From Pseudomonadota bacterium (GTDB lineage Bacteria > Pseudomonadota > Gammaproteobacteria > Steroidobacterales > Steroidobacteraceae): a stretch of 64,000 bases of DNA. Made by a program: the position numbers and the translations under genes. This document shows positions 37,830 to 47,178 of the stretch, piece after piece. How positions within the stretch are numbered: position 1 is the first letter of the stretch; every line of letters begins with the position of its first letter. Below the pieces are notes generated by a model. It did not search any database. It was not told where the DNA came from and saw only the letters and a program-made list of their open reading frames with translations. The stretch covers positions 1 through 64,000 of the forward strand of contig JANXWS010000040.1 of the NCBI GenBank assembly GCA_025351005.1, read 5' to 3'.

Positions 37830-40373
37830 ATGCCGACGCTCAAGATACTGGCGCCGCTCGACGGCTGGTGCGGGCCGCTCGATGACGTTCCGGACCCGGT
37901 GTTCGCCGGCCGCATGCTGGGGGACGGCCTCGCGATCGATCCCGTCGCCGGCCTCGTGGTCGCACCCTGCGCCGGCACGATCGTCACCGTCGCGGCGGGC
38001 GGCCACGCGGTCTCGGTCCGCACTGCCGAAGGGGTCGACGTGCTGATCCACGTCGGCATCGACACGGTCCAGCTCGGCGGTCGAGGCTTCGAGGTACTCG
38101 TGCGGCCCGGACAGACCGTCGCGAGCGGTGCAGCGCTGATCCGCTTCGACCTCGACGCCGTGGCGCGCGCGGCGAAGAGCGTGATGACGCCCGTGGTCGT
38201 AGCCCCCGTCGAGGGCATCGAGATCGTCCAGCGTCACGCCGCGGGCCCGGTGCGCGCGGGCGAGGTGCTGTTCGAGCTCGCCGTGGCCGCCGCGCCGTCC
38301 GGGGCGGCCGCGGCGACGGCCGCCGTTGCGATGCGCACCCTGACCGTGAAGCTGCAGCACGGCCTGCACGCGCGGCCGGCGGCGATGCTGACGCAGAGCG
38401 TGCGTGAGCTCGCGGCCGAGGTGTCGATCGAGGCGCACGGCAAGAAGGCCAACCTCCGCAGCGTCGTCGCGATCATGGCCCTCGGCGTGCGCTCGCAGGA
38501 CGAGATCACCGTCCGGGCGAGCGGCGCGACCGCGACGGCCGCGCTCGACGCGATCGAGCTTGCCTTGGAGGAGGCGTTGCGCGCCGAGGCACGCGCCGGC
38601 CACGCCGCAGCGGCCGCCACCGCTCCGGTCGAGCGCACCGCCGGGGTATCGCCGCGCGTCCGGCCGGCACCGGCCGACGGTTCGCTCGAGGGCGTCGTCG
38701 CGGTAGCCGGTTTCGCGGTCGGCGTCGCGGCGCGCATCGACCGGCCGGAAATCGCCGTCGCCGAGCAGGGGGCCGGCGCCGGCCGCGAGAGAGCGGAGCT
38801 CGCGCAAGCGCGTGCGACGGTCAAGGCACGCCTGAAACGTGTCGGCGAGGTCGGCGGCACGACGCGCCGCGAGATCGTCGCTGCACATGTCGAGTTCCTC
38901 GACGACCCGCTGCTCAACGAGGCCGCGCAGGAACTGATCGACGCCGGCAAGAGCGCGGGCCACGCGTGGCGCGCCGCGACCCGGCGTTCGATCGCGGCAC
39001 TGGAGGCGCTCGGCGACGAGCGGCTGCGCGAGCGGGCCGACGATCTGCTGGATGTCGAGTCGCACGTGCTGCTGGCACTCGCCGGCGAAGCGCGGCCGAT
39101 GAACCTGTCGCTGCCCGAGCGCGCCGTGCTGCTCGCCGACGAGCTGCTGCCCTCCGAGCTCGTGGCGCTGGACCGCGCGCGGCTCGCGGCGATCTGCCTC
39201 GGCGGCGGCGGAACGACCTCGCACGTCGCGATACTGGCGGCGGCAATGGACGTGCCGATGCTGGTCGGGTTGGGGGCCGCGCTGCGCCTGGTCGCGGAGG
39301 GATCGATCGTCGTCGTCGACGCGGACCAGGGCACGCTGCAGGTGGCGCCTGCGGCGGCCGACGTCGAGCGCGCGGAGGCGCGCGCCGCCGCGCGGCGCGC
39401 CGAACGGGTTGCAGAGCAGGCCGCCGCGCAGCGCGAGTGCCGCGCCCGCGACGGCACGCGCGTCGAGATCTACGCGAACGTCGGCAACACCGGCGATGCA
39501 GTGGCCGCGGTCAGCAATGGCGCCGAGGGCTGCGGGCTGCTGCGGACCGAGTTCCTGTTCATCGACCGCGACACGGCTCCCGACGAGGACGAGCAGCTCG
39601 CCGCCTACCAGGCCATCGCCGGCGCGCTCGGCGGCCGGCCGCTGGTGCTGCGGCTGATGGACGTCGGCGGCGACAAGCCGCTGCGTTACCTGCCGATGCC
39701 GCACGAGGACAACCCGGCACTCGGCCTGCGCGGGATCCGCACGGCGCTGTGGCGCCCGGACCTGCTGCGCACGCAGCTGCGGGCGGCGCTGCGGGTTGTG
39801 CCGGCCGGCATCGTCCGGCTGTTGCTGCCGATGATCACCGACGTGGAAGAGCTGCGCACCGTGCGCGCGATCGTCGACGAGGTCCGCGCCGAGCTCGGCG
39901 GCCGCGCTCCCATCGAGCTCGGCGCCATGATCGAGACGCCGGCCGCGGCGCTGACCGCCGGGCCGATCGCGCGCGCGGCGGACTTCCTGTCGATCGGCAG
40001 CAACGACCTGACGCAGTACGCGCTGGCAATGGACCGCGGGCACCCGGAGCTCGCGGCACGCATCGACGCGCTGCATCCGGCGGTGCTGCAGCTGGTGGCC
40101 GCGACCGCAGCCGCCGGTAGCGCCGCCGGCCGGCTCGTGGCGGTCTGCGGCGGCGTCGCCGCAGATCTGGCCGCCGTGCCGCTCCTGATCGGGCTCGGTG
40201 TCCGGGAGCTGTCGGTCGTGCCCGCGGCCGTGCCGGGGGTCAAGCGACTGGTGCGGACGCTGGCGGTCGACGAATGCGCGGCGCTCGCCGCCCGCTGTCT
40301 CTCTCTCGAGTCTGGCGCGGACGTCCGCGCGCTGGTGGCGCGCACCATGCCACCGCCTGGGGGGCCACGATGA
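37830..40373 (+). CDS. nagF: PTS EIIA-HPr-enzyme I fusion protein for GlcNAc
   Basis: A single 847-aa polypeptide carrying three soluble phosphotransferase parts in order. EIIA of the glucose/GlcNAc type comes first (about 1-150, phospho-His in VLIHVGIDTVQ, second His in GGHAVSV). HPr follows (about 170-260, His in LQHGLHARPAA, regulatory-type Ser in NLRSVVAIMALG). Enzyme I covers the rest (active His in GGGGTTSHVAILA, PEP-binding ELGAMIETPAAAL, late AVCGGVAAD with the conserved Cys). All phospho-sites are intact, so it can pass phosphate from PEP to the EIIB domain of the next gene. Such fusions occur in GlcNAc loci of Caulobacter and Xanthomonadales. It overlaps nagE by an ATGA. Confidence 0.93.
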   Translation: MPTLKILAPLDGWCGPLDDVPDPVFAGRMLGDGLAIDPVAGLVVAPCAGTIVTVAAGGHAVSVRTAEGVDVLIHVGIDTVQLGGRGFEVLVRPGQTVASGAALIRFDLDAVARAAKSVMTPVVVAPVEGIEIVQRHAAGPVRAGEVLFELAVAAAPSGAAAATAAVAMRTLTVKLQHGLHARPAAMLTQSVRELAAEVSIEAHGKKANLRSVVAIMALGVRSQDEITVRASGATATAALDAIELALEEALRAEARAGHAAAAATAPVERTAGVSPRVRPAPADGSLEGVVAVAGFAVGVAARIDRPEIAVAEQGAGAGRERAELAQARATVKARLKRVGEVGGTTRREIVAAHVEFLDDPLLNEAAQELIDAGKSAGHAWRAATRRSIAALEALGDERLRERADDLLDVESHVLLALAGEARPMNLSLPERAVLLADELLPSELVALDRARLAAICLGGGGTTSHVAILAAAMDVPMLVGLGAALRLVAEGSIVVVDADQGTLQVAPAAADVERAEARAAARRAERVAEQAAAQRECRARDGTRVEIYANVGNTGDAVAAVSNGAEGCGLLRTEFLFIDRDTAPDEDEQLAAYQAIAGALGGRPLVLRLMDVGGDKPLRYLPMPHEDNPALGLRGIRTALWRPDLLRTQLRAALRVVPAGIVRLLLPMITDVEELRTVRAIVDEVRAELGGRAPIELGAMIETPAAALTAGPIARAADFLSIGSNDLTQYALAMDRGHPELAARIDALHPAVLQLVAATAAAGSAAGRLVAVCGGVAADLAAVPLLIGLGVRELSVVPAAVPGVKRLVRTLAVDECAALAARCLSLESGADVRALVARTMPPPGGPR

Positions 40374-42076
40374 ACGCACGATTCTCCGGCATGCAACAGC
40401 TCGGGCGTGCCCTGATGCTGCCGATTGCGGTGCTGCCGATCGCGGGCCTGCTTCTGCGCCTCGGCCAGCCGGACCTGCTCGGCTGGGCGCCGATGGCAGC
40501 GGCGGGCGATGCGATTTTCTCGAATCTCGGGCTGTTGTTCGCGGTCGGCGTCGCGACCGGCCTCGCGCGCGAGAACCACGGGGCCGCCGGGCTCGCCGCG
40601 CTCGTCTGCTTCCTCGTCACGACCCGCGGCGTCGACACGATGATGGCTGTTCCCGCGTCGGTCACGGCCGGGCTCGCCGGCGCCGCGCGCGAGGTCGCGC
40701 TGTCGACCTTCAAGGCCCGCGAGCTCGCCAAGCTCAGCGTCCCGGTCGGGCTGCTGTCCGGAATCATCTCCGGGTTCGCCTACAACCGCTTCAGCAACCT
40801 GGAGCTGCCGAGCTACCTGAGCTTCTTCGGCGGCCGCCGCTTCGTCGCGATCGCAACCGGGTTTGCCGGGCTCGGCCTCGCCGCGGTGATCGGCACGGCC
40901 TGGCCGGTCGTCGAGCACGGCATGGACGCTGCCAGCAAGGCGATCCTGGGCGCCGGCTCGCTCGGGCTGTTCGCCTACGGCGTCCTCAATCGCGTGCTGA
41001 TCGTCACGGGCCTGCACCACATCCTGAACAATTTCGCCTGGTTCATCGTTGGCGACTTCCACGGTGCGACCGGCGACCTGCGGCGTTTCTTCGCCGGCGA
41101 CCCGACCGCGGGCGTGTTCATGTCCGGGTTCTTCCCGGTCATGATGTTCGGGCTGCCCGGCGCATGCCTCGCGATGTACCACGCCGCCCGACCGGAACGG
41201 CGGGCGGGCGTCGGCGGCCTGCTGCTGTCGCTTGCCCTGACCTCGTTCCTGACGGGCGTGACCGAACCGATCGAGTTCACGTTCATGTTCCTGGCGCCCG
41301 TCCTCTACGCGGCGCACGCGGTCGCGACCGGGCTCGCGATGGTGGTGATGGACCTGTTCGGCGTGCGCCTCGGGTTCAGCTTTTCGGCCGGCCTGTTCGA
41401 CTACGTGCTCAACTTCAGCCACGCGCAGCGGCCGCTGCTGCTGGTGCCGATCGGGCTCGGTTACTCGGCGCTCTACTACGTGACGTTCCGTTTCTGCATC
41501 GCGCGCTTCGACCTCGCCACGCCGGGCCGGGAAAAGGACGAGCCGACGGCGGCGGCCACGATCGCGGTGCCCGCCGGCGACCGGGCTGGCGCCTTCGTCG
41601 CGGCATTGGGCGGGGCGGCCAACCTTCGCGAGGTCGAGGCCTGCACGACGCGTCTGCGACTCGTCGTCGCCGACGGCGCCTCGGTCGACGAGCCGGCATT
41701 GCGGCGGCTCGGCGCGCGCGGCATCGTGCGGCCGTCCCCGAACGGCCTGCAGGTCGTCCTCGGACCGGTCGCGGATCAGGTGGCCGGCGAGATCCGAGCG
41801 GCGTTGCGGCTGCACGCGCCGGAGTCCGCGGGCGGGCCGGACGCCGGGGCGCTGCTCGCGGCGCTCGGCGGTCGCGGCAACGTCGTTGATCTCGCGGCCG
41901 CGCCGGGCCGCCTGCTGATGCGGGTCGCGCGGCCGGAGGGTGTCGACGAGGCCGCGCTCCTCCGTCTCGGCGTCCACGGCGTGGGGCGGCCGGGCGAGGG
42001 CGTCGTGCACGTCCTGCTCGGCGGGCCGATCGAGGCCGTCGCAGGGCCGCTGCGGGCGCTGCTGGCCGGGGCCTGA
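40370..42076 (+). CDS. nagE: PTS N-acetylglucosamine permease EIICB with second degenerate EIIB
   Basis: A 568-aa membrane component importing and phosphorylating GlcNAc. The EIIC membrane domain covers about residues 1-390, with about ten helices and the substrate-region motifs LVTGLHHILNNFAW-like (IVTGLHHILNNFAWF) and GVTEPIEFTFMF. An EIIB domain follows with the phospho-Cys in VEACTTRLRL. A further segment of about 75 residues at the C-terminus repeats the EIIB pattern (LLAALGGRGNVVDL..., LGVHGVGRPGEGVVHVLLG), but the Cys motif is replaced by LAAAPGRLLM, so it cannot be phosphorylated there. The start overlaps the nagF stop (ATGA). It lacks EIIA, which nagF supplies. Confidence 0.92.
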   Translation: MNARFSGMQQLGRALMLPIAVLPIAGLLLRLGQPDLLGWAPMAAAGDAIFSNLGLLFAVGVATGLARENHGAAGLAALVCFLVTTRGVDTMMAVPASVTAGLAGAAREVALSTFKARELAKLSVPVGLLSGIISGFAYNRFSNLELPSYLSFFGGRRFVAIATGFAGLGLAAVIGTAWPVVEHGMDAASKAILGAGSLGLFAYGVLNRVLIVTGLHHILNNFAWFIVGDFHGATGDLRRFFAGDPTAGVFMSGFFPVMMFGLPGACLAMYHAARPERRAGVGGLLLSLALTSFLTGVTEPIEFTFMFLAPVLYAAHAVATGLAMVVMDLFGVRLGFSFSAGLFDYVLNFSHAQRPLLLVPIGLGYSALYYVTFRFCIARFDLATPGREKDEPTAAATIAVPAGDRAGAFVAALGGAANLREVEACTTRLRLVVADGASVDEPALRRLGARGIVRPSPNGLQVVLGPVADQVAGEIRAALRLHAPESAGGPDAGALLAALGGRGNVVDLAAAPGRLLMRVARPEGVDEAALLRLGVHGVGRPGEGVVHVLLGGPIEAVAGPLRALLAGA

Positions 42077-42151
42077 GCCGGCTGCGGAGGCCGCGGCCGA
42101 AGCCCGGGCCGCCAAGGAGGTACAGTTGGCTGGAGGCCAGTGGGGACTGCG

Positions 42152-43762
42152 ATGACCGCGACGCTCTTTAACTACTCCTACCGTCCGGACGACGGACTCA
42201 GCGCGGGCCCGACCACGGTACCGCCGGCGGTGCGCCGGATCGTCATCGTCGGCGGCGGCTCGGCCGGCTGGATGACCGCGCTGATCTTTGCCCGCGTGCT
42301 GATCCCGAAGGGCGTCGAGATCACCGTGGTGGAGTCGCCGACCGTCGGCATCATCGGTGTCGGCGAAGGCTCGACGCCGTGGCTGCGCGGCTTCTTCGAC
42401 AGCCTCGGCATCGAGGAGTCCGAGTGGATGCCGGCCTGCCACGCGACCTACAAGTGCGGCATCACCTTCGACGGCTGGTCGACCAAGCCGGGCTTCGAGA
42501 GCTACTTCCATCCGTTCGCCTCGATGCTCGACAACCTGACGATGACGCAGTTCGTGCACAACGCCGAGGCGCGCATCAACGGCGCCGACGTCCACGCCCA
42601 CCCGGACCGCTTCTTCATCGCCACGCGACTCGCCGACGGCTGCCTCGCACCGAAGCCGACCGAGGATTTTCCCTTCGACGTCTGGCACGGCTACCACTTC
42701 GACGCGGCGCTGCTCGGCCAGTACCTGCAGACCAAAGCCCTCGAACGCGGCGTCCGCTACCTCGTGCGGCACGTCACGCATGCGACGCTCGACGAGAGCG
42801 GCTCGATCGCTGCGCTCGCGACCAAGGAGGGGGAAACGATCGGCGGCGACCTGTTCGTCGACTGCACGGGATTCGCGGGCCTGCTGATCGACAAGGCGCT
42901 GCAGACGCCATACGTCAGCTTCGCGGAAAACCTCTTCAACGATGCCGCCGTCGCCCTGCCCTCGCCGCTCGACGGTCCGATTCCGGCCGAGACTGTGTCA
43001 TCGGCGCTCAGGCACGGCTGGGCGTGGCGGATTCCGCTGACGAGCCGCTACGGCAACGGCTACGTCTACAGCACGCAGTTCTGCTCGCCGGACGAGGCCG
43101 AGCGCGAGCTGCGCGAGCGACTCGGGCTGCTCGATTCCGCAACGCCGGCGCGGCACCTGAAGATGCGGATCGGCAGGGTAACGAAGCACTGGAACAGGAA
43201 CTGCCTCGCGGTCGGCCTCTCGCAGGGATTCATCGAGCCGCTCGAGGCTACGGCGCTGCTGTTCATCCAGCAGACGGCGGCGACGTTCGTCGAGTTCCTC
43301 GTGCAGGGCGACCTGGGCGATGCTGCGCACGAGCGCTTCAACCAGCGCGTCAACGAGCATTTCGAGGGGACGCGCGACTACATCGTGACCCATTACAAGA
43401 CCAACACCCGCACGGACACCGAGTACTGGCGTGCGAACGCCGCCAACCTGAACCTGTCCGACGCGCTCAAGCAGTTGTACACGCTGTGGATGTCCGGAAG
43501 CAGCATCGCGGCACCGATCCGCCAGCAGGCGCTCGGCAAGGGCTACCCGGTGTTCTCGTGGTACGCGATCATGGCCGGAATGGGGATCTTTCCGGACCGC
43601 AAGGACCTGCGGCCGCCGACCGCGCCGGAGGCCCGCTACAATATGGCGGAGATCGACGACCTCCTGGACCGCAGCGTCGTCCATTACCGTGACCACCGCG
43701 AGACGCTGATGGCCATCCCGAAACGGCGTAACGGCGAATCGCTGCAGATCTACTTCTGGTAG
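42152..43762 (+). CDS. Tryptophan-halogenase-like flavoprotein
   Basis: A 536-aa FAD-dependent protein of the tryptophan 7-halogenase family. The nucleotide-binding GGGSAGW motif is near residue 30. The halogenase Lys is present (ATYKCGITF, Lys101), and the WxWxIP motif of halogenases appears as GWAWRIP (about 289). FAD-dependent halogenases chlorinate or brominate aromatic groups with FADH2; this subgroup near TonB receptors and chitin genes has no known substrate. It starts 76 bp after nagE behind a GGGGA site (a GTG at 42140 is an alternative) and is followed by a JmjC/cupin gene, forming a pair. It may modify a receptor ligand or a peptide (speculative). Confidence 0.88.
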   Translation: MTATLFNYSYRPDDGLSAGPTTVPPAVRRIVIVGGGSAGWMTALIFARVLIPKGVEITVVESPTVGIIGVGEGSTPWLRGFFDSLGIEESEWMPACHATYKCGITFDGWSTKPGFESYFHPFASMLDNLTMTQFVHNAEARINGADVHAHPDRFFIATRLADGCLAPKPTEDFPFDVWHGYHFDAALLGQYLQTKALERGVRYLVRHVTHATLDESGSIAALATKEGETIGGDLFVDCTGFAGLLIDKALQTPYVSFAENLFNDAAVALPSPLDGPIPAETVSSALRHGWAWRIPLTSRYGNGYVYSTQFCSPDEAERELRERLGLLDSATPARHLKMRIGRVTKHWNRNCLAVGLSQGFIEPLEATALLFIQQTAATFVEFLVQGDLGDAAHERFNQRVNEHFEGTRDYIVTHYKTNTRTDTEYWRANAANLNLSDALKQLYTLWMSGSSIAAPIRQQALGKGYPVFSWYAIMAGMGIFPDRKDLRPPTAPEARYNMAEIDDLLDRSVVHYRDHRETLMAIPKRRNGESLQIYFW

Positions 43763-43785
43763 CACGGGGCGGCCCGGAGCAGCGC

Positions 43786-44817
43786 GTGCAGCAGCCAATC
43801 ACCCCGATGCTCGAATGCACCGGCCTCGACGACGAGGCGATCCGGCGCGACGTCATCGCCTCCGGCCGGCCGGCCGTGCTGCGCGGGCTCGTGGCCGCGT
43901 GGCCCGCCGTCGAGCGCGCGCGCGTGTCGGCGGCCGCATTGGTCGGTTACCTGCGCGGCTTCGACAACGGCGGGCTCGTCGACGCCGTCATGACGCCGCC
44001 GGAAGCGAATGGCCGGATTTTCTACAACGCGGCGATGGACGGCTTCAACTTCCTGCGCAACCGGCTGCCGCTGTCGACGGTCGCCGAACAGGTGCTGCGT
44101 TACGCCGCGTTCCCGCACCCGCCGGCCGTGGCTGCGCAAAGCGCGCTGGTCCGCGACTGCGTCCCCGGCTTCGCCGCCGAGAACCGCCTGACGCTGCTAG
44201 ACGAGTCGGTGCTGCCGCGCATCTGGCTCGGCAACGCAGTGACGACCCCTACGCACCTCGACGAATGGTGCAACGTCGCCTGCGTCGTCATGGGCCGGCG
44301 CCGGTTCACGCTGTTTCCGCCGGACCAGATCGCGAACCTCTACGTCGGGCCGCTCGACTTCGCGCCGACCGGTGCCCCGATGAGCCTGGTGCGTCTGGGC
44401 AGCCCGGACTTTGAACGCTACCCGCTCTTCCGGCAGGCGCTCGCCGCGGCCGTGGTCGCCGAGCTCGGACCCGGCGACGCGGTTTTCATACCGCCGCTCT
44501 GGTGGCACAACGTCGAGTCGCTCGAACCCTGCAACCTGCTCGTCAACTACTGGTGGCACGCGACCTCCGGCGCGCAGTCCGGCACCGACTCGGCGTTCGA
44601 CTGCCTGATGCACTGCATACTGAGCATGCGGGACCTGCCGCTGCCGACCCGTGAGGCGTGGCGCGCGTTGTTCGGGCACTACGTGTTCGGGCCGCAAGAC
44701 GGCGTGACCGGGCACATACCGGCGCCGAGGCGCGGCGTACTCGGCGACATCTTGCCGGCGGACGCCAAGCGCTTGCGCGCGGGACTCGCGCAACGACTCG
44801 ACCCCCCGGCGCGGTAG
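43786..44817 (+). CDS. JmjC/cupin-like (Cupin_8) oxygenase-type protein
   Basis: A 343-aa protein with a cupin-like double-stranded beta helix, like Fe(II)/2-oxoglutarate JmjC hydroxylases. The proposed metal ligands are His157 and Asp159 in TPTHLDEW and the distal His241 in LWWHNVESL. The upstream helical part has the GRPAVLRGLVAAWP segment typical of this family. GTG is the start, with GGAG 8 nt before it. It follows the halogenase-like gene by 23 bp. Such a protein could hydroxylate a protein side chain or a small ligand. Function is inferred from fold motifs only. Confidence 0.82.
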   Translation: MQQPITPMLECTGLDDEAIRRDVIASGRPAVLRGLVAAWPAVERARVSAAALVGYLRGFDNGGLVDAVMTPPEANGRIFYNAAMDGFNFLRNRLPLSTVAEQVLRYAAFPHPPAVAAQSALVRDCVPGFAAENRLTLLDESVLPRIWLGNAVTTPTHLDEWCNVACVVMGRRRFTLFPPDQIANLYVGPLDFAPTGAPMSLVRLGSPDFERYPLFRQALAAAVVAELGPGDAVFIPPLWWHNVESLEPCNLLVNYWWHATSGAQSGTDSAFDCLMHCILSMRDLPLPTREAWRALFGHYVFGPQDGVTGHIPAPRRGVLGDILPADAKRLRAGLAQRLDPPAR

Positions 44818-45974
44818 AGGAGTCGACTCTGGTCGTGGAGGCGATGCCACTGGCCACATCCGGAGAATGCCGAATCGCCGACGACTGTCTGGCCGTCGGC
44901 GGCGCGTTACTACGCGACCGTCCTGTCAGCCATCAACGCGGAGCAGCGCGCCGTCTGGCTCTCCGCCGCGCCCTTCGTGCCGGTCCGCGCGGAGCTGCAC
45001 GAGCTGCGCGCGGCGGCGCGCCCGTAGCTCCGTTCCCCGCCATGAACGTCCAGGGCCCCGTTGCCACCGGCTCATCCGCCGCTCCCCGTCGACCCGCCAC
45101 AACTGACTCCGGTATGACGCCCCGACCGTCGCGTGACGGTGCGCGAGCTCACGGGCATCATCCGCAGCACTCAGTACGAGGAGACCACCCGGATCGTGGA
45201 CGGCAGCCGGTCCTGGCGCAACGACATCTGAGTCACGCGCTGGTTTTCCGGCGGCGGGCTGGCGCTGAACGTGTTCCTTCTGCTCATGGTGCGTCGGCTG
45301 GTCGTGCGCGAGATGCGCAATCGCGAGAGCGAGGCGGGCTGGCTGGCGGCAAGCCGCGCACATCGTCAACTCTATCCTACAAAATCCTGTGCGGCCGATC
45401 GAGCGGCGCGAAGACCATCACTGCTGCGGACTAGGGCCGTCCCCCCGGCCGGGGTGGTCCGCTGGCTCGACGGATACTACTGCGCGGGCGACCGGGGCAC
45501 CGACCAGGCCGGCGGACCGACTGTCGCTCGCGACGTCGCACAAGAGATAAGCACTCGCCAGGTGGCGCGCGCGGCACGCGAGCGCCGCGATCTGTCGCAT
45601 ATCCGACGCGGGTTCGGCCGCGCGCCTCGTCGGCACGGACTGGTGCTCTGAAGTCTCAATCGGTACGGGCGGGCAGGCCACGGCAATTCCCAGGCTTGCA
45701 AAGGCCGCAGGGGCCAGCATGACCGTCACGGCGATCCGGTGCGAGTAGCTCGTCACGGCGTTACCCTCCCCACTGACTCGAGTGTTTCAGCTCGGATGGC
45801 CCGAGCGCCGCCAGGCTCAGGACTGCTTGTCGGTCACGCGACGCCGACGGCCCGTATCAGCGCGCCTGACCGCACTCCCGCCGGGCCGCCGCCAACGACG
45901 CCCCATCGAGTCCGCCATCCAGCGCCCGTGACGACCCGCTGGCTGGCATGCGTCACCGAGCGGCACGCTCGTGA
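44818..45974. other. Gene-poor stretch with decayed sequence
   Basis: Over 1.1 kb after the GlcNAc island with no intact gene. It contains fragments that read like protein but are broken. One is at 44905-45027 (AINAEQRAVWLSAAPFVPV, ending in a stop). The better one, at 45133-45360, is listed separately. Beyond 45400 the sequence looks non-coding. Confidence 0.5.
45133..45360 (+). pseudogene. Remnant of a membrane sensor-type protein
   Basis: One reading frame gives VRELTGIIRSTQYEETT and RIVDGSRSWRNDI, then an in-frame TGA (45229-45231), then VTRWFSGGGLALNVFLLLMV and RRLVVREMRNRESEAGW. The second part is a transmembrane helix with a cytoplasmic Arg/Glu-rich stretch. It looks like the end of a periplasmic sensor domain (CHASE3-like) running into a membrane helix. 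The stop replaces what could be a Trp codon. There is no kinase domain, so it is a decayed fragment. The family guess is tentative. Confidence 0.4.
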
Positions 45975-46238
45975 TCAGGGCTGGTCCGGATGCTCATGCC
46001 GCCAACGCCAGTAGTCGCGCTGATCGTCGGCGCTGCGCGATCGGAATGCGCCGTACTTCTCCTCCCTGTCACTGAGGTACCGCCGGTAGGCACGATCCTC
46101 CCGGTCGTCCCAGCGATGGCGGTCGTGATATACGGGATCATAGAGGCCCACTCCCGCAACGCAGCCGGTACCCAGGGCGGTGCTTGCGCACGCCGCTGCG
46201 AGGAGGATCGACAGTCGATAGTTCTTGGTCTGACGCAT
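45975..46238 (-). CDS. Small secreted/lipoprotein-like hypothetical protein
   Basis: An 87-aa protein with an N-terminal signal (YRLSILLAAACASTALG) and a possible lipobox ending in Cys26 (GTGC). A charged mature part rich in Asp, Arg, Tyr and Trp follows (YDPVYHDRHRWDDREDRAYRRYLSD in part, then DYWRWRHEHPD). A GAGGG ribosome site precedes the start. I do not recognise the family. It lies in a row of small envelope proteins on the minus strand (SYLF, WxPGYW-repeat). Confidence 0.7.
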   Translation of the reverse strand: MRQTKNYRLSILLAAACASTALGTGCVAGVGLYDPVYHDRHRWDDREDRAYRRYLSDREEKYGAFRSRSADDQRDYWRWRHEHPDQP

Positions 46239-46317
46239 GATGTGGCCCTCGGGTGCTTGCGACGCCGGGAGCCGCCGGCCGCGACGCGCACGCGCCGGGC
46301 CGGCGACCGGACCGCCG

Positions 46318-46863
46318 CTACTCGCGGAGCTTCGTCACCTTCGTGCCTTCAAGGGACACGTCGGCAATCAAGCCCTTCTCGCCGAACACGAATGCGAGCA
46401 CCGGATGCTTCATCGTCTCCGAATCGATTTCGGCACCAGCACCCTTGACGACCGCCACGTTGGCGTCGGCGCCTATGGTCCAGCCCTTGCTCTTCATGAA
46501 GTTCTCACGCGCCCCTTCGGTCATGAAGAGGATGATCTCGCTGCGGTAGGCTGCGCCGAGCGTGGCGCCGACGGAGGCGCCGGTCACCTTGTAGTAGGCG
46601 ACGGGACTGCCGTTGACCTCGAGGGCGCCCTCGCCATATTCGCCGCCGACTCCGGCGCCGGCCTTCGTGACGCGCGGGAAGACGAGCATCGCCGAGGCCT
46701 TCCCCGCCAACTCGCGATGGGTGGCGTCGTGCGCATAGAACTCTGTCAGTGCGGCTTCGACCCGCGCGTTGATGACTTTCGGCGACTCCGCGCCCGCGTG
46801 CGCGGCGAAGCCGAGCGCGGTCGCGGCGATGACGGCATTTGCGATGATTGATATGCGTTTCAT
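46318..46863 (-). CDS. SYLF-domain (Ysc84-like) periplasmic lipid-binding protein
   Basis: A 181-aa secreted protein. Signal peptide IIANAVIAATALGFAAHAGA, then a SYLF domain: LAGKASAMLVFPRVTKAGAGVGGEYGEGAL (shown in part), the YYKVTGASVGATLGAA segment, ILFMTEGARENFMKSKGW and a late VFGEKGLIADVSLEGTKV. SYLF proteins bind phosphoinositides in eukaryotes; bacterial members are exported and of unclear role. The start at 46863 has GGAGGGTCC upstream. An in-frame extension to 47088 was rejected because the signal then becomes internal. The length is normal for bacterial SYLF proteins. Confidence 0.88.
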   Translation of the reverse strand: MKRISIIANAVIAATALGFAAHAGAESPKVINARVEAALTEFYAHDATHRELAGKASAMLVFPRVTKAGAGVGGEYGEGALEVNGSPVAYYKVTGASVGATLGAAYRSEIILFMTEGARENFMKSKGWTIGADANVAVVKGAGAEIDSETMKHPVLAFVFGEKGLIADVSLEGTKVTKLRE

Positions 46864-47178
46864 GATGGACCCTCCACGTGTGAACCAAACCAGCTCGACC
46901 CAACGTCTCGCATCGTGGTCCGGGCCCGCTCGGCGGCCACCGGATATCGCACACGCAGGACGTGTGACGCCCGACCCACTCTGCCCTTCGAACACGGCCA
47001 GCCCACGTCGCGGCTGACCTGGCGCGTCATCGCGCTTTGTCTGATCTTCAGCCTGAGGCCCGGCACGCAATCGCGCAGCGGGACGCAAGTACCAGCCGCT
47101 GTCGGCGCGCGCCTACGGCGTCCTGCGCGCGGCTCCAGGCGCGTTCGCCAGTTGGCGCACCGGCACACGCGCTGGCAC

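Noticed and set aside
39686-42781. A very long open frame opposite nagF, nagE and the halogenase gene
   Set aside because: Arg/His/Glu-rich with no recognisable domain; it is the antisense shadow of GC-rich real genes.
44905-45027. A small gene ending FVPVRAELHELRAAARP
   Set aside because: No start codon with a ribosome site in frame and no homologue recognised; treated as part of the decayed region.
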